The notes under the pieces are model-generated. The model made no database searches. It saw only the letters and a list, made by a program, of their open reading frames with translations, and was not told the DNA's origin. DNA of 64,000 nucleotides, taken from positions 1 through 64,000 of the forward strand of contig NZ_QBAW01000004.1 in NCBI RefSeq assembly GCF_009689985.1, given 5' to 3'. Within the stretch, counting starts at the first letter, position 1. Each line of letters starts with the position of its first letter. Below are positions 39,407 through 48,544 of this stretch, in pieces. Made by a program: the position numbers and the translations under genes. This stretch comes from Helicobacter pylori (GTDB lineage: Bacteria; Campylobacterota; Campylobacteria; Campylobacterales; Helicobacteraceae).

Positions 39407-41730
39407 ATGTCTTTAAAAGAGCAATATTCACAATCTTTAACCTCTAAAGTTTTTTCAAAATCAATTTCTTGCTTGAGTTTGGGGATAAGAGAAAATTCCA
39501 AATGATCCATTTTAGCCTGTAAAACAAGCTCGTCTTCTTCTAGTAACTCGCCCTTTCTCAAATCATAAAAAAAGGCTTTTATAGGCCCTTTGTAGCCCAG
39601 ATTTTTAAGGGCAAACGCATAGATAGCCATTTGGTAATCGGTGCTGATTTGAGCGATTTCTATGGGGCTTAAGCTTTTTCGTTGTTTTTCGCTCATGTTG
39701 TCTAATTTCAAATCGTTTTTGAATTTGTAATCCAATAAAATAATCTCATTGTCAGCCGTTTTGTCAATCCTGTCTATACGCCCCTTAAAAATAACGCCTT
39801 GAATGGCCGTTTCAAAGCTTTTTTCAAGATCAAGGATTTTGATTTTTGTATTAAAGCGTTCTTTTTCTTTAAGATAAAAAGCCTGGATTTTTTTGAGTGC
39901 TACAAGAGTGTCTAAACGCTCTTTAGGGGTAATGTTTTCTCTTGTTTCTAAGAACTGAATGAGTCTCTCTTCTAATACATAAGGGTTTTTGTCTTTTTCA
40001 TAAGCTTCTTTCAATAACTCATGGAGCAAACTGCCCACAGCGCTATTATTTTCGTCTTTAGGGCTTTCTTTGAAGCGCTTCATGTAGTGGTAGTAAAAAC
40101 GGCGCTTGCAAGTTAAAAAAGCGTTTAATGAGCTAGCGCTAAAGCTAAAATCTTTAGGGATAGCGGCTTTGATTTCTTCTTCTTGGTAGCCTTTTAAAGG
40201 GGCTGTTGCAAAAAGCGTGTAAGCGTCTTTGATAGGCTCTATGTGCAAATTTAATTCCAAAAGCATGTTAGAGGCTTTTGAAGTTTCGCTCTCTACATAA
40301 GAAAGTGTTATTTCTTTAGAGTTTTTAAAGAGCTGGTAGTAATAGTGTTTTTGCAAATTTTTCTTATCCAATAAAGTGGGGAGGTTGAGCGATTTTCTTA
40401 AGGCAGAGTTTAAAAACAAATCGCAATCTTTAAGGCTTGGCACACAAGTTTCATTGAAATCCACAATAACGATTTTATCAAATTGCATGCCCCTTGTCTC
40501 TAAAGTGTCCATGACTCGTATTTTGCCCCCACTAGAATCGTCTAAGCGGAAGTTGGCTTCAAATTCTTGCAAATACAAATGCAATAAATCTTTAAGGCTG
40601 TAGTTTTTAAGCGTGTCTTTTAGAAGATGATACTGGTGCATGATTTGAGAATGCACTTCTTTTAAGGGCGCTTTTTCTTTAGAGCTTTGTTGTTCTAAAA
40701 GCGGGAGCGTAAGGCTTTCCAAATCCAATAGAGCAGACTCACTTGAATTACAATCGCTTGTTTGTAAATCTTCTAAGATTTTTACAAGCTCTGTATAATA
40801 AGGGCTGTTTTTAGCCCCTAATCCCATCGCAAAATTCAAATTGTTGTTTTTGTCTAAGAGTTTTAAAAAAGGTAAAAAATCCGCATTAGGCGTGATGATC
40901 GCCATTTTATTAGGGTCGTTATCTTTTTGCAAATATTCTTCTATGGTTTGTAAAACTAAAGCGCCTTGTTTTAAATAACTGGAGTTAGCATAAAGCTTTG
41001 GCTCTATTTTTTGATCATTAAAAGTTTGAGAAAGGATCTTTTGGGTTTTAAAATCAATGGAATAATCGCAATCTGTTTCTAATTTGAGATTGAGAAATTC
41101 CAAGAATTTTTGGTTGTATTTATCGCATGACAAATGTAAAGTGATAGGCACTAACTCCGCCACTTCTAATAGGCATTGCCTTTCAAAAACGCTCATAAAG
41201 CCGTCTAAATACCATTCAATGGAGGAAAAATGCTCAAAAAATTCTTTTAAAATCGTGGGCTTTTCTTGCATGATTTTGTCATAAAAGCCTAATTCTTCTA
41301 GCTTTTTAATGTAACGATTATAAATCATTTCTAAAACTTCTAAATGCTTTTCATAATCCAAGTAAATGTCTTTAGAAGAAAGTTCATTGAGTTTGATACA
41401 AGCAGAGCTTAACTCATCAAACAAATCAAACAAAAAAGAGGTGCTTTCCAAATACCCTAAAAAGCTGTTTTCAAAAAGCAAAAGCCCTTCAAGAATGGAT
41501 TTTTTTTCTTTAGCGATGGCTTTAATGGTGTCTATCATTAAAATTTGGCGCGCGTTTTTAGGGATTTTCTTTTTATTGGGGATGTAAAAAGCCTGTTCAA
41601 AAAAATTCCCCATGCTCATCGTACTAGGCAAAAACCCTTCGCCTTGCTCTAAATAGAAATGTTTTAAACGCCTGGTGGAGCTAAAAACAAATAGGGGGGT
41701 TTTTTCTAAAAAAAGTTTTTCTAAGTTCAT
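39394..41730 (-). CDS. AddB-like PD-(D/E)xK nuclease
   Basis: 778 residues. The C-terminal nuclease domain has FKGRIDRIDKTADNEIILLDYKFKND (D...D-x-K catalytic set) and four cysteines arranged as in AddB iron-sulfur nucleases: FLTCKRRFYYHY, then DCEYCSFKDMC. The N-terminal 450 residues look like the inactivated helicase part of AddB; I find no Walker A motif. AddB proteins work with AddA in double-strand break repair. From memory this is HP1089, and a different gene (HP0275) is also called addB in H. pylori, so I leave the symbol empty. It overlaps ftsK by 13 bp and tkt by 4 bp. Confidence 0.82.
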   Translation of the reverse strand: MNLEKLFLEKTPLFVFSSTRRLKHFYLEQGEGFLPSTMSMGNFFEQAFYIPNKKKIPKNARQILMIDTIKAIAKEKKSILEGLLLFENSFLGYLESTSFLFDLFDELSSACIKLNELSSKDIYLDYEKHLEVLEMIYNRYIKKLEELGFYDKIMQEKPTILKEFFEHFSSIEWYLDGFMSVFERQCLLEVAELVPITLHLSCDKYNQKFLEFLNLKLETDCDYSIDFKTQKILSQTFNDQKIEPKLYANSSYLKQGALVLQTIEEYLQKDNDPNKMAIITPNADFLPFLKLLDKNNNLNFAMGLGAKNSPYYTELVKILEDLQTSDCNSSESALLDLESLTLPLLEQQSSKEKAPLKEVHSQIMHQYHLLKDTLKNYSLKDLLHLYLQEFEANFRLDDSSGGKIRVMDTLETRGMQFDKIVIVDFNETCVPSLKDCDLFLNSALRKSLNLPTLLDKKNLQKHYYYQLFKNSKEITLSYVESETSKASNMLLELNLHIEPIKDAYTLFATAPLKGYQEEEIKAAIPKDFSFSASSLNAFLTCKRRFYYHYMKRFKESPKDENNSAVGSLLHELLKEAYEKDKNPYVLEERLIQFLETRENITPKERLDTLVALKKIQAFYLKEKERFNTKIKILDLEKSFETAIQGVIFKGRIDRIDKTADNEIILLDYKFKNDLKLDNMSEKQRKSLSPIEIAQISTDYQMAIYAFALKNLGYKGPIKAFFYDLRKGELLEEDELVLQAKMDHLEFSLIPKLKQEIDFEKTLEVKDCEYCSFKDMCNR

Positions 41731-43652
41731 GCGTTGAGTAACCTTTTCGCTTGAATGGTAATGTTTTCAACGCTAAAGCCAAATTTTTCAAAGAGTTTAT
41801 CGCCCTTTGCTGAGCTCCCAAAAGAATCCATGCCAATGATTTTATCCGCAAAACGATACCACTCTATCGCACGGCTCGCTTCAATCACTAAGATTTTACC
41901 CTTAAAGAGTTCTTTAAGATAGCTTTCATCTTGCTCTATCAATAAATCAAAGCATGGCGTGCTCACCACTTGAGTGGGAATATTTTCTCGCTCTAAAATT
42001 TTAGCGCTCTCTAAAGCCAAAGAGACCTCGCTCCCGCTCGCAACAAGCGTGATAATGGGATCTTTAGAGTGGTGTTTAACATATGCCCCTTTTAAAACCT
42101 GCTCTTTAGAAACTTCATCTAGCACGGGCAAATTCTGGCGCGATAAAATAAGAGCACTAGGAGCGTTTAAACTTAACGCTATTTGCATGCAAGCCTTATT
42201 TTCAAAAGCATCGCTAGGCCTGAAAGCATAAAAATTAGGCAAAGCACGTAAATGGCTCAATTGCTCTATGGGCTGGTGCGTCGCCCCGTCTTCGCCCACG
42301 CCAATGCTGTCATGCGTGAATATAAAAAGGGCTTTTAATTTCATTAAAGCGCTCAAACGAATGCTAGGCATTAAATAATCGCTAAACACAAAAAAGGTCG
42401 CGCAAAAAGGCACCAACAAGCCATACGCCGCTAAAGCGTTAGTGATAGCCCCCATGGCATGCTCTCTGATCCCAAAATGCAAGTTTTGCCCTAAAGGAAA
42501 ATCGCCAGAATGTTTTAACTGCGTGTTATTAGACGGGGCTAAATCCGCGCTCCCTCCCAAAAAGCCTTCGCATTCTTTAGCGATAGCGTTTAAAATCATG
42601 CCGTTACTCACTCTCGTGGCTAGAGATTCGCCTTTTTTAAAAGTGGGGTAATGGATGGTGTTAAAATCAAAATTCTTCAACGCATGGATTTTTTCTTTTG
42701 TTTTAGGGCTTAAGGATTTTTCCCATAAAGCTTCTAAACTAATACCCCTAACTTTCACTTCTTCAAAATGCATTTTGTTTTTTGGGCTAATGATAAAGCT
42801 TTCATTAGGATTGATTTGAGCGTTTTCTTTGGATTGTTTTAACACTTCTTTATTTAAAGGCGAGCCATGCGTTTTTTCACTCCCCTCTAAGCCAATAGCC
42901 CCCTTACCAATAATCGTATGAGCGATTACAAGCGTGGGTTTATGGGATTTTTTGGCTTCTTCTAAAGCATCATTAATCGCTTGATAGTCATGCCCATCGC
43001 ATTCTAGCACTTCCCAATTTTGTGCTAAAAAACGCATTTTAACCTGTTCGCTAAAACTAATATTAATAGCACCTTCAATGCTTATCTGATTACTATCATA
43101 AATCACGATGAGGTTATCAAGGCGAAGGTGCCCGGCTAAAGAAGCGCTCTCATAGCTAATGCCTTCTTGCAAATCCCCATCCCCACACAAGCAATAGACT
43201 TTATGAGAAATGGCTTCTTTATCTAAAAGATTTTGAGCGTATTGGCTCGCCATGCTAAAGCCCACAGCGTTAGCAAAACCTTGCCCTAAAGGGCCTGTGG
43301 TGATTTCAATGCCTTCGGTGTGGTGCAATTCGGGGTGTCCTGGGGTTTTAGAGTGTAATTGCCTGAAACGCTTTAAATCTTCTAAACTCAAATCAAAGCC
43401 CCACAAATGCAACAAACTATACGCTAACGCGCTCGCATGCCCTCCGCTAAAAACCAACCTGTCCCTATTGAGCCATTTAGGGTTAATGGGGTTTAGATTA
43501 AGGTGCAAGCTTAAAACCACCATCACATCAGCCAGCCCTAAGCACACGCCCGGATGCCCGCTATTAGCCTTATCTATCATATCCGCACACAAAAAGCGAA
43601 GCGTGTTGGCCATGCTTTTTAATCGTTCTAAGTCAGCGTTACTCAATCGCAT
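41727..43652 (-). CDS. tkt: Transketolase
   Basis: 641 residues from the ATG at 43652, with GGA 8 nt upstream; a TTG one codon earlier is less likely. Thiamine-diphosphate enzyme of the pentose phosphate pathway moving two-carbon units between sugar phosphates. Motifs: DKANSGHPGVCLGLADVM, ThDP-binding LCGDGDLQEGISYE, and catalytic Glu in LHFGIREHAMGAI. The 3' end overlaps the AddB-like gene by 4 bp; ribF ends downstream of the operon's previous member 46 bp before it. Confidence 0.96.
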   Translation of the reverse strand: MRLSNADLERLKSMANTLRFLCADMIDKANSGHPGVCLGLADVMVVLSLHLNLNPINPKWLNRDRLVFSGGHASALAYSLLHLWGFDLSLEDLKRFRQLHSKTPGHPELHHTEGIEITTGPLGQGFANAVGFSMASQYAQNLLDKEAISHKVYCLCGDGDLQEGISYESASLAGHLRLDNLIVIYDSNQISIEGAINISFSEQVKMRFLAQNWEVLECDGHDYQAINDALEEAKKSHKPTLVIAHTIIGKGAIGLEGSEKTHGSPLNKEVLKQSKENAQINPNESFIISPKNKMHFEEVKVRGISLEALWEKSLSPKTKEKIHALKNFDFNTIHYPTFKKGESLATRVSNGMILNAIAKECEGFLGGSADLAPSNNTQLKHSGDFPLGQNLHFGIREHAMGAITNALAAYGLLVPFCATFFVFSDYLMPSIRLSALMKLKALFIFTHDSIGVGEDGATHQPIEQLSHLRALPNFYAFRPSDAFENKACMQIALSLNAPSALILSRQNLPVLDEVSKEQVLKGAYVKHHSKDPIITLVASGSEVSLALESAKILERENIPTQVVSTPCFDLLIEQDESYLKELFKGKILVIEASRAIEWYRFADKIIGMDSFGSSAKGDKLFEKFGFSVENITIQAKRLLNA

Positions 43653-43698
43653 CAAATTTTTCCATTTTTAAGGTTTTTAGAAGCCATTTTAACACAAA

Positions 43699-44541
43699 TT
43701 ATCTCAAAATCTCTTTGGCCATTAAGATGTCTTGTTGGATCTGATTTTTAAGCTCTTTTAAAGAAGAAAAACGCATGTTGTCTCGTATTTTTTGAACCCA
43801 ACGCAAAGCGATTTCTTTAGGCGGGTTTTCTATGATAGTATCAAGAACATGGCATTCTATGGCGAAATGTTGATCCGCACTTAAGCGATTGCCTATAAAA
43901 CTCACGCTTTTTTGATAAACCTGATCTTTTATTTTCACTAAACTCGCATACACCCCAAAACTAGGGAGGATAAAATCTTTAGTTTTGATATTTAAAGTAG
44001 GCACTAATTCTTTATGCCCTAAGCCTTGATCGCTAATGACTTCCCCGCACACTTCATAAGGCCTGCCTAAGAGCTTGTTAGCTAAAAGTAAGTCGCCATG
44101 ACTTAGGGCTAGTTTGATGATTTTAGAATGCACGCTAATTTCTTGGATTTTCACTTCAGGCACAATGATGGTTTTTTCAAAACGCTCTTTTAAGAATAAA
44201 GCGTCATTTTGTCTTTCATGCCCAAACCTGAAATCATAGCCCACCACTAGGCGTTCTAAATTAGGGAATTTCTTTTTTAAAAGATCTAAAAATTCTAGGG
44301 CGTTTAATTGTGAAATTTCTTCTAAATACACAAAAAATAAAGGCATGCCCACGAGTTTAGCGCGGTATTTTAGGGGGGTTAAATAGCCTTTAGTGTAATA
44401 TTTTTTTTCTATGATTAAAAGGGCTTTAGGGTCTTTTAATTCCTTAAAAAGGGCTTGATGCCCTAGATGCAAGCCATCAAATTTACCGATAGCTAGGCTT
44501 TTAATCTCAGGCTCGCTTGAAATGGATAAAAAATTCAACAT
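43699..44541 (-). CDS. ribF: Riboflavin kinase / FAD synthetase
   Basis: 280 residues. Makes FMN and FAD. The N-terminal nucleotidyl-transferase part shows LAIGKFDGLHLGHQALF (the HxGH-like motif) and VVGYDFRFGHER; the C-terminal kinase part has LGRPYEVCGEVISDQGLGHKELVPTLNIKT. H. pylori RibF is shorter than typical enzymes (around 310), mainly in the C-terminal half. It overlaps the end of tlyA by 35 bp on the same strand. Confidence 0.92.
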   Translation of the reverse strand: MLNFLSISSEPEIKSLAIGKFDGLHLGHQALFKELKDPKALLIIEKKYYTKGYLTPLKYRAKLVGMPLFFVYLEEISQLNALEFLDLLKKKFPNLERLVVGYDFRFGHERQNDALFLKERFEKTIIVPEVKIQEISVHSKIIKLALSHGDLLLANKLLGRPYEVCGEVISDQGLGHKELVPTLNIKTKDFILPSFGVYASLVKIKDQVYQKSVSFIGNRLSADQHFAIECHVLDTIIENPPKEIALRWVQKIRDNMRFSSLKELKNQIQQDILMAKEILR

Positions 44542-45214
44542 TCCCGTTTTTCCCTTTCACTAAGCTTTCTTGGATTTTTAAGATTTGAAAGTCTTTTGTT
44601 TTTAAATGGTTTTTAAAGTTTTCTAAAGCGTTTAAAATGGCTTCTTTATCCATTACCACCCCCTTTTTATTGCGTTTTGTGGCTCTGCCCACTTCAAATT
44701 GCGGTTTGAAAAGCGCTAAAAATTCACCGCTTAAAGGCAAAATCGCTTCTAAAATACAATATAAAGAAATAAAGCTCACATCGCAAAGCACTAAATCAAT
44801 TGTTTCTGGCGTTTTAAACCCTCTAATATCGCATTTTTCATAACATTCTATGCGTGTATCGTTCCTTAAATTTTCATCTAATTGCATTTTCCCCACATCC
44901 ACGCAAAGCACCTTTTTAGCCCCTTTTAAAAGAGCCACTTGACTAAAGCCCCCCTTACTCGCTCCCACATCTAAAACCACTTTTTCTTTAAAATCTATAA
45001 AGTGATCTTCTAAAAAAGCCGCTAATTTTTCCCCAGCCCTGCTAACAAATAGATTTGTAGCAATGAGTTCAATCTTATCGCCCTCCCTCACCATAAAAGA
45101 GGGTTTAGAAACCACCATTTTATTGACTAAAACCTGATTTTTTAAAACCAACGCTTTAGCTTTTTCTCTGCTATTTGCTAAATGCTGGTTGAATAAAGCG
45201 TAATCTAAGCGCAT
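44507..45214 (-). CDS. tlyA: TlyA-type hemolysin / rRNA 2'-O-methyltransferase
   Basis: 235 residues. N-terminal S4 RNA-binding domain (MRLDYALFNQHLANSREKAKALVLKNQVLVNK) and a C-terminal FtsJ-like methyltransferase domain with the SAM motif VVLDVGASKGGFSQVAL and downstream DLVLCDVSFISLY. TlyA proteins methylate 16S/23S rRNA riboses; the haemolysin label comes from older phenotypes. It overlaps ribF downstream by 35 bp and shares one base with the lipoprotein gene stop upstream. Confidence 0.92.
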   Translation of the reverse strand: MRLDYALFNQHLANSREKAKALVLKNQVLVNKMVVSKPSFMVREGDKIELIATNLFVSRAGEKLAAFLEDHFIDFKEKVVLDVGASKGGFSQVALLKGAKKVLCVDVGKMQLDENLRNDTRIECYEKCDIRGFKTPETIDLVLCDVSFISLYCILEAILPLSGEFLALFKPQFEVGRATKRNKKGVVMDKEAILNALENFKNHLKTKDFQILKIQESLVKGKNGNVEFFIHFKRA

Positions 45215-45729
45215 TAAAATTGAGGTAAGGGGACTTGATAAGCGAAATTAAAAACAATCTTGCCTAAACTATAGGCATCAAGCTCTAGTTTGGCTTCTTG
45301 CACCGCTAAATAATCCAATTTGTCAAAAGCGAGTAAAAAGGCTCTGCTCCAGCGATTCGTGGTTTCTAAAATGCCATCAAATTCATCTTTTGTGATTTCT
45401 CGCACCCATAAAGGCTCTTTTCCTATAGGTTTTGTGCCAAAAAGTTCATACGAAATATAGCCATCATCAATCCAGTCGTTATTTTGCGTGAAAATCTCCA
45501 CTAAAAAATACTCATGGTCATAGTAAGCACCGCTATCCACATCGTTTAAATGCGTAGCGATAGCCGTGATGATAGGCACATTATTTTGGGTGATTTCGCC
45601 TTTTCTGCTGGCTTGGATCTTTTTTTCTAAAATGAGATCCGGCGTGTAAGTGTCTTCATTAAAATTGCTCACACACCCTAAACAAAAGAATAAAAACACC
45701 AGAAGCGTTGAGAGATTTTTCAAGCCCAT
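45214..45729 (-). CDS. Putative lipoprotein (HP1085-like)
   Basis: 171 residues. Signal peptide with lipobox FFCLGC (Cys at about residue 18). The mature part has no domain that I recognise and is acidic with several aromatic residues (DYEWVREITKDEFD-like WVREITKDEFDGILETTNRWSRAF). It heads the minus-strand operon tlyA-ribF-tkt-addB-like-ftsK. It is divergent from pyrB. Confidence 0.8.
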   Translation of the reverse strand: MGLKNLSTLLVFLFFCLGCVSNFNEDTYTPDLILEKKIQASRKGEITQNNVPIITAIATHLNDVDSGAYYDHEYFLVEIFTQNNDWIDDGYISYELFGTKPIGKEPLWVREITKDEFDGILETTNRWSRAFLLAFDKLDYLAVQEAKLELDAYSLGKIVFNFAYQVPLPQF

Positions 45730-45751
45730 TCCTTGCTAAAACCCATGCCAT

Positions 45752-45763
45752 TTTTAGCTAAAA
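45752..45763. promoter_or_regulatory. Perfect 12-bp palindrome between divergent genes
   Basis: TTTTAGCTAAAA lies 22 bp upstream of the lipoprotein start and 32 bp upstream of pyrB. It overlaps the likely promoters of both and could be a regulator site or chance in AT-rich DNA. Confidence 0.3.
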
Positions 45764-45795
45764 TAAAACCTATATTATAACTAAAAGGGGGTTTT

Positions 45796-46719
45796 ATGCC
45801 AAAAAAATGCCGACACTTGCTCCAAACTAGCGATTTAAGCCTAGATGAAATCAAGCTTTTATTAAAAAAAGCGAGCGTTTATGCGAACGATTTTAACGCC
45901 GTATCTTTAGAAATAAAAGAAAAAATGCAAAATAAAATCATCGTGGCTTTATTTTTTGAAAATTCCACCAGAACGGTGTCTAGTTTTGAAATCGCAAGCT
46001 TGAGATTGGGGGCAAAAATCGTGAAATTAAACATGCAAACAAGCTCCGCTTCAAAGGGTGAAACCCTAACAGACACTTTTAAAAATATCCATGCCATGCA
46101 GCCTGACGCTATCATCACACGGCATGCTTTTTCAAGCGCGCCTTTTAAATTAGCCGAATTTTCACAATGCCCCTTGATTAACGCAGGAAGTGGCGTGAGC
46201 GCTCACCCTACCCAAGCGTTATTGGACTTGCTCACCCTTTATCAGCATTTTGGCAGTTTAGAAAATTTAAAAGGGAAAAAAATCGCTTTCATAGGCGATG
46301 TGAAAAATTCCAGAGTGGCTAATAGCAACATTAAATTACTCCAAAGGCTAGGGCTTGAGATCATGCTGTGCGCCCCAAGTTCCATGCTCCCTAGCGTTTC
46401 TTTAAAAACGACGCATAACATTGAAGAAGCGATAGAATTTGCAGACATTTTAATGAGTTTGAGGACTCAAACCGAACGGCACAACGCGCCCATTTTTGCG
46501 AGCTTGAAAGATTATGGCAACGCTTATTGCATCACCCAAAAACGCCTAGAGGCTCATGCTAAAAATAAAGAGATCATTATTTTACACCCAGGCCCGGTGC
46601 ATAGGGACATTGATATAGAAAGCGCGGTGTTAGAAGATAAGCGATCTAAAGTTTTAGAGCAAGTCAAAAACGGCGTGGCGATGCGCATGGCGGTGTTGGA
46701 GTTTTTGCTATTAGACTGA
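45796..46719 (+). CDS. pyrB: Aspartate carbamoyltransferase
   Basis: 307 residues. Joins carbamoyl phosphate and aspartate in pyrimidine synthesis. Carbamoyl-phosphate loop [14 protein letters not shown] near residue 55, HPTQALLDL and the aspartate-binding [13 protein letters not shown]. No pyrI gene for a regulatory chain is next to it. RBS AAGGGGG before the ATG. A terminator hairpin follows. Confidence 0.96.
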   Translation: MPKKCRHLLQTSDLSLDEIKLLLKKASVYANDFNAVSLEIKEKMQNKIIVALFFENSTRTVSSFEIASLRLGAKIVKLNMQTSSASKGETLTDTFKNIHAMQPDAIITRHAFSSAPFKLAEFSQCPLINAGSGVSAHPTQALLDLLTLYQHFGSLENLKGKKIAFIGDVKNSRVANSNIKLLQRLGLEIMLCAPSSMLPSVSLKTTHNIEEAIEFADILMSLRTQTERHNAPIFASLKDYGNAYCITQKRLEAHAKNKEIIILHPGPVHRDIDIESAVLEDKRSKVLEQVKNGVAMRMAVLEFLLLD

Positions 46720-46730
46720 TTGTCAAACTT

Positions 46731-46754
46731 AAAAAATGCTTTTTGGCATTTTTT
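46731..46754 (+). terminator. Intrinsic terminator after pyrB
   Basis: AAAAAATGC / GCATTTTTT stem with a 6-nt loop, 11 bp downstream of the pyrB stop, ending in a T run. Confidence 0.65.
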
Positions 46755-46878
46755 AAAATCAATATGAGAATTTTTATATGAAGAAAAGGGGTTTGGTTAT
46801 AAAACAGCACAGAAATCCCACTTTGATTAAATTTTAATTTGCTTTATCTCATTTTATTATGAAACTAAAAAAATTCGT

Positions 46879-46884
46879 TATAAT
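46879..46884 (+). promoter_or_regulatory. -10 element for hofB
   Basis: TATAAT 129 bp upstream of the hofB ATG, implying an unusually long leader of about 120 nt. The 294-bp gap between pyrB and hofB otherwise holds no gene. Confidence 0.5.
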
Positions 46885-46904
46885 CTAAAATAGTTGAGTT
46901 AATT

Positions 46905-46943
46905 AAAAATAAATAAATAGCTTGATTACGCTTCTTTATTTTT
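46905..46943 (+). repeat. Inverted repeat in the hofB leader
   Basis: AAAAATAAA (46905-46913) and TTTATTTTT (46935-46943) are perfect 9-bp arms separated by 21 bp, just after the predicted transcription start. Confidence 0.45.
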
Positions 46944-47013
46944 AGATCAGTTAAGAATCGTATAGTCTTTAAGTCATAATCTTTAAGATGTATTTGCTAT
47001 TAAAAGGAAAAAA

Positions 47014-48453
47014 ATGAAAAATAGCGTGCCTTTAAAGAATCAAGTTTTTTGTGGGTTATATGTTTTAAGTTTGAGCGCTTCTTTGCAAGCGTTTGATTAT
47101 AAAATTGAAGTTTTAGCGGAGTCCTTTTCTAAAGTTGGCTTTAATAAAAAAAAGATTGATATTTCTAGGGGGATTTATCCTACAGAGACTTTTGTAACCG
47201 CTGTAGGGCAAGGCAATATCTATGCGGATTTTTTATCTAAAGGTCTTAAAGATCAAGGGCATGTTTTAGAGGGAAAGGTTGGCGGAACAATCGGTGGGGT
47301 CGCTTATGATAGCACGAAATTCAATCAAGGCGGATCGGTTATTTATAACTATATCGGTTATTGGGATGGCTATTTAGGGGGTAAAAGAGCCTTGCTAGAT
47401 GGCACAAGTATCCATGAGTGCGCGCTTGGGTCTGATGGCAAGGTGATTGATTCTATAGCGTGCGGGAACGCTAGGGCTAATAAAATCCGCCGTAATTATG
47501 TGATGAATAACGCTTTTTTAGAATACCGCTATAAGGATATTTTTTTAGCTAAAGGAGGGCGTTACCAATCTAGCGCTCCTTACATGAGCTCTTACACGCA
47601 AGGTTTTGAAATCAGCGTTAAGCTCAAGGATAAAAGTGAAGGGATTCATAAATTATGGTGGTTTAGCTCATGGGGTAGGGCGTTCGCTTATGGGCAATGG
47701 ATTTATGATTTTTACTCTCCAAGAACCGTGATTAAAAACGGGCGCACTTTAAATTATGGTATCCATTTAGTGGATTACACTTATGAAAGAAAAGGGATTA
47801 GTATCAGCCCTTTTTTCCAATTTTCGCCCGGGACTTATTATAGCCCTGGGGTAGTTGTAGGCTATGATAGTAACCCTAATTTTGATGGCGTGGGCTTTAG
47901 ATCCGAAACAAAAGCTTATATTTTGCTCCCTGTTCATGACCCCTTAAAAAGGGATACTTATCGTTACGCTATAAAAGCAGGCACCGCCGGGCAAAGCTTG
48001 CTCATTAGGCAACGATTTGACTACAATGAATTTAATTTTGGGGGAGCGTTTTATAAAGTATGGAAAAACGCAAACGCTTACATCGGCACGACAGGAAACC
48101 CTTTAGGCATTGATTTTTGGACCAATAGCGTTTATGATATAGGGCAAGCCTTAAGCCATGTGGTAACCGCTGATGCCATCTCTGGTTGGGTTTTTGGTGG
48201 GGGCGTGCATAAAAAATGGCTGTGGGGGACTTTATGGCGTTGGACTAGCGGCACTTTAGCCAATGAAGCGAGTGCGGCTGTTAATGTGGGCTATAAGATC
48301 AGTAAGAGTTTGACAGCGAGCGTGAAATTAGAATATTTGGGCGTGATGACGCATGCAGGCTTTATGGTAGGGAGTTACAGGCCCACGCCCGGCTCTAAAG
48401 CGCTTTATTCAGACAGGAGTCATTTGATGACAACTCTTAGTGCTAAATTCTAA
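47014..48453 (+). CDS. hofB: HofB-family outer-membrane protein
   Basis: 479 residues. Signal peptide (FCGLYVLSLSASLQA) followed by a beta-barrel rich in Tyr/Gly strands and ending HLMTTLSAKF. It matches the Hof family of Helicobacter outer-membrane proteins (HP1083 by position). Members are thought to be porin-like, with some needed for colonisation; substrate unknown. It has its own promoter with a long leader, and msbA follows after 91 bp. Confidence 0.9.
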   Translation: MKNSVPLKNQVFCGLYVLSLSASLQAFDYKIEVLAESFSKVGFNKKKIDISRGIYPTETFVTAVGQGNIYADFLSKGLKDQGHVLEGKVGGTIGGVAYDSTKFNQGGSVIYNYIGYWDGYLGGKRALLDGTSIHECALGSDGKVIDSIACGNARANKIRRNYVMNNAFLEYRYKDIFLAKGGRYQSSAPYMSSYTQGFEISVKLKDKSEGIHKLWWFSSWGRAFAYGQWIYDFYSPRTVIKNGRTLNYGIHLVDYTYERKGISISPFFQFSPGTYYSPGVVVGYDSNPNFDGVGFRSETKAYILLPVHDPLKRDTYRYAIKAGTAGQSLLIRQRFDYNEFNFGGAFYKVWKNANAYIGTTGNPLGIDFWTNSVYDIGQALSHVVTADAISGWVFGGGVHKKWLWGTLWRWTSGTLANEASAAVNVGYKISKSLTASVKLEYLGVMTHAGFMVGSYRPTPGSKALYSDRSHLMTTLSAKF

Positions 48454-48544
48454 TTAATCGCTTTAAGCTGTTTATTAAAGCGTTAAAAATCCCTTAATAA
48501 AAACACTATAATACAAGTTTAATCAAATCCATAAGGTTAAACAT

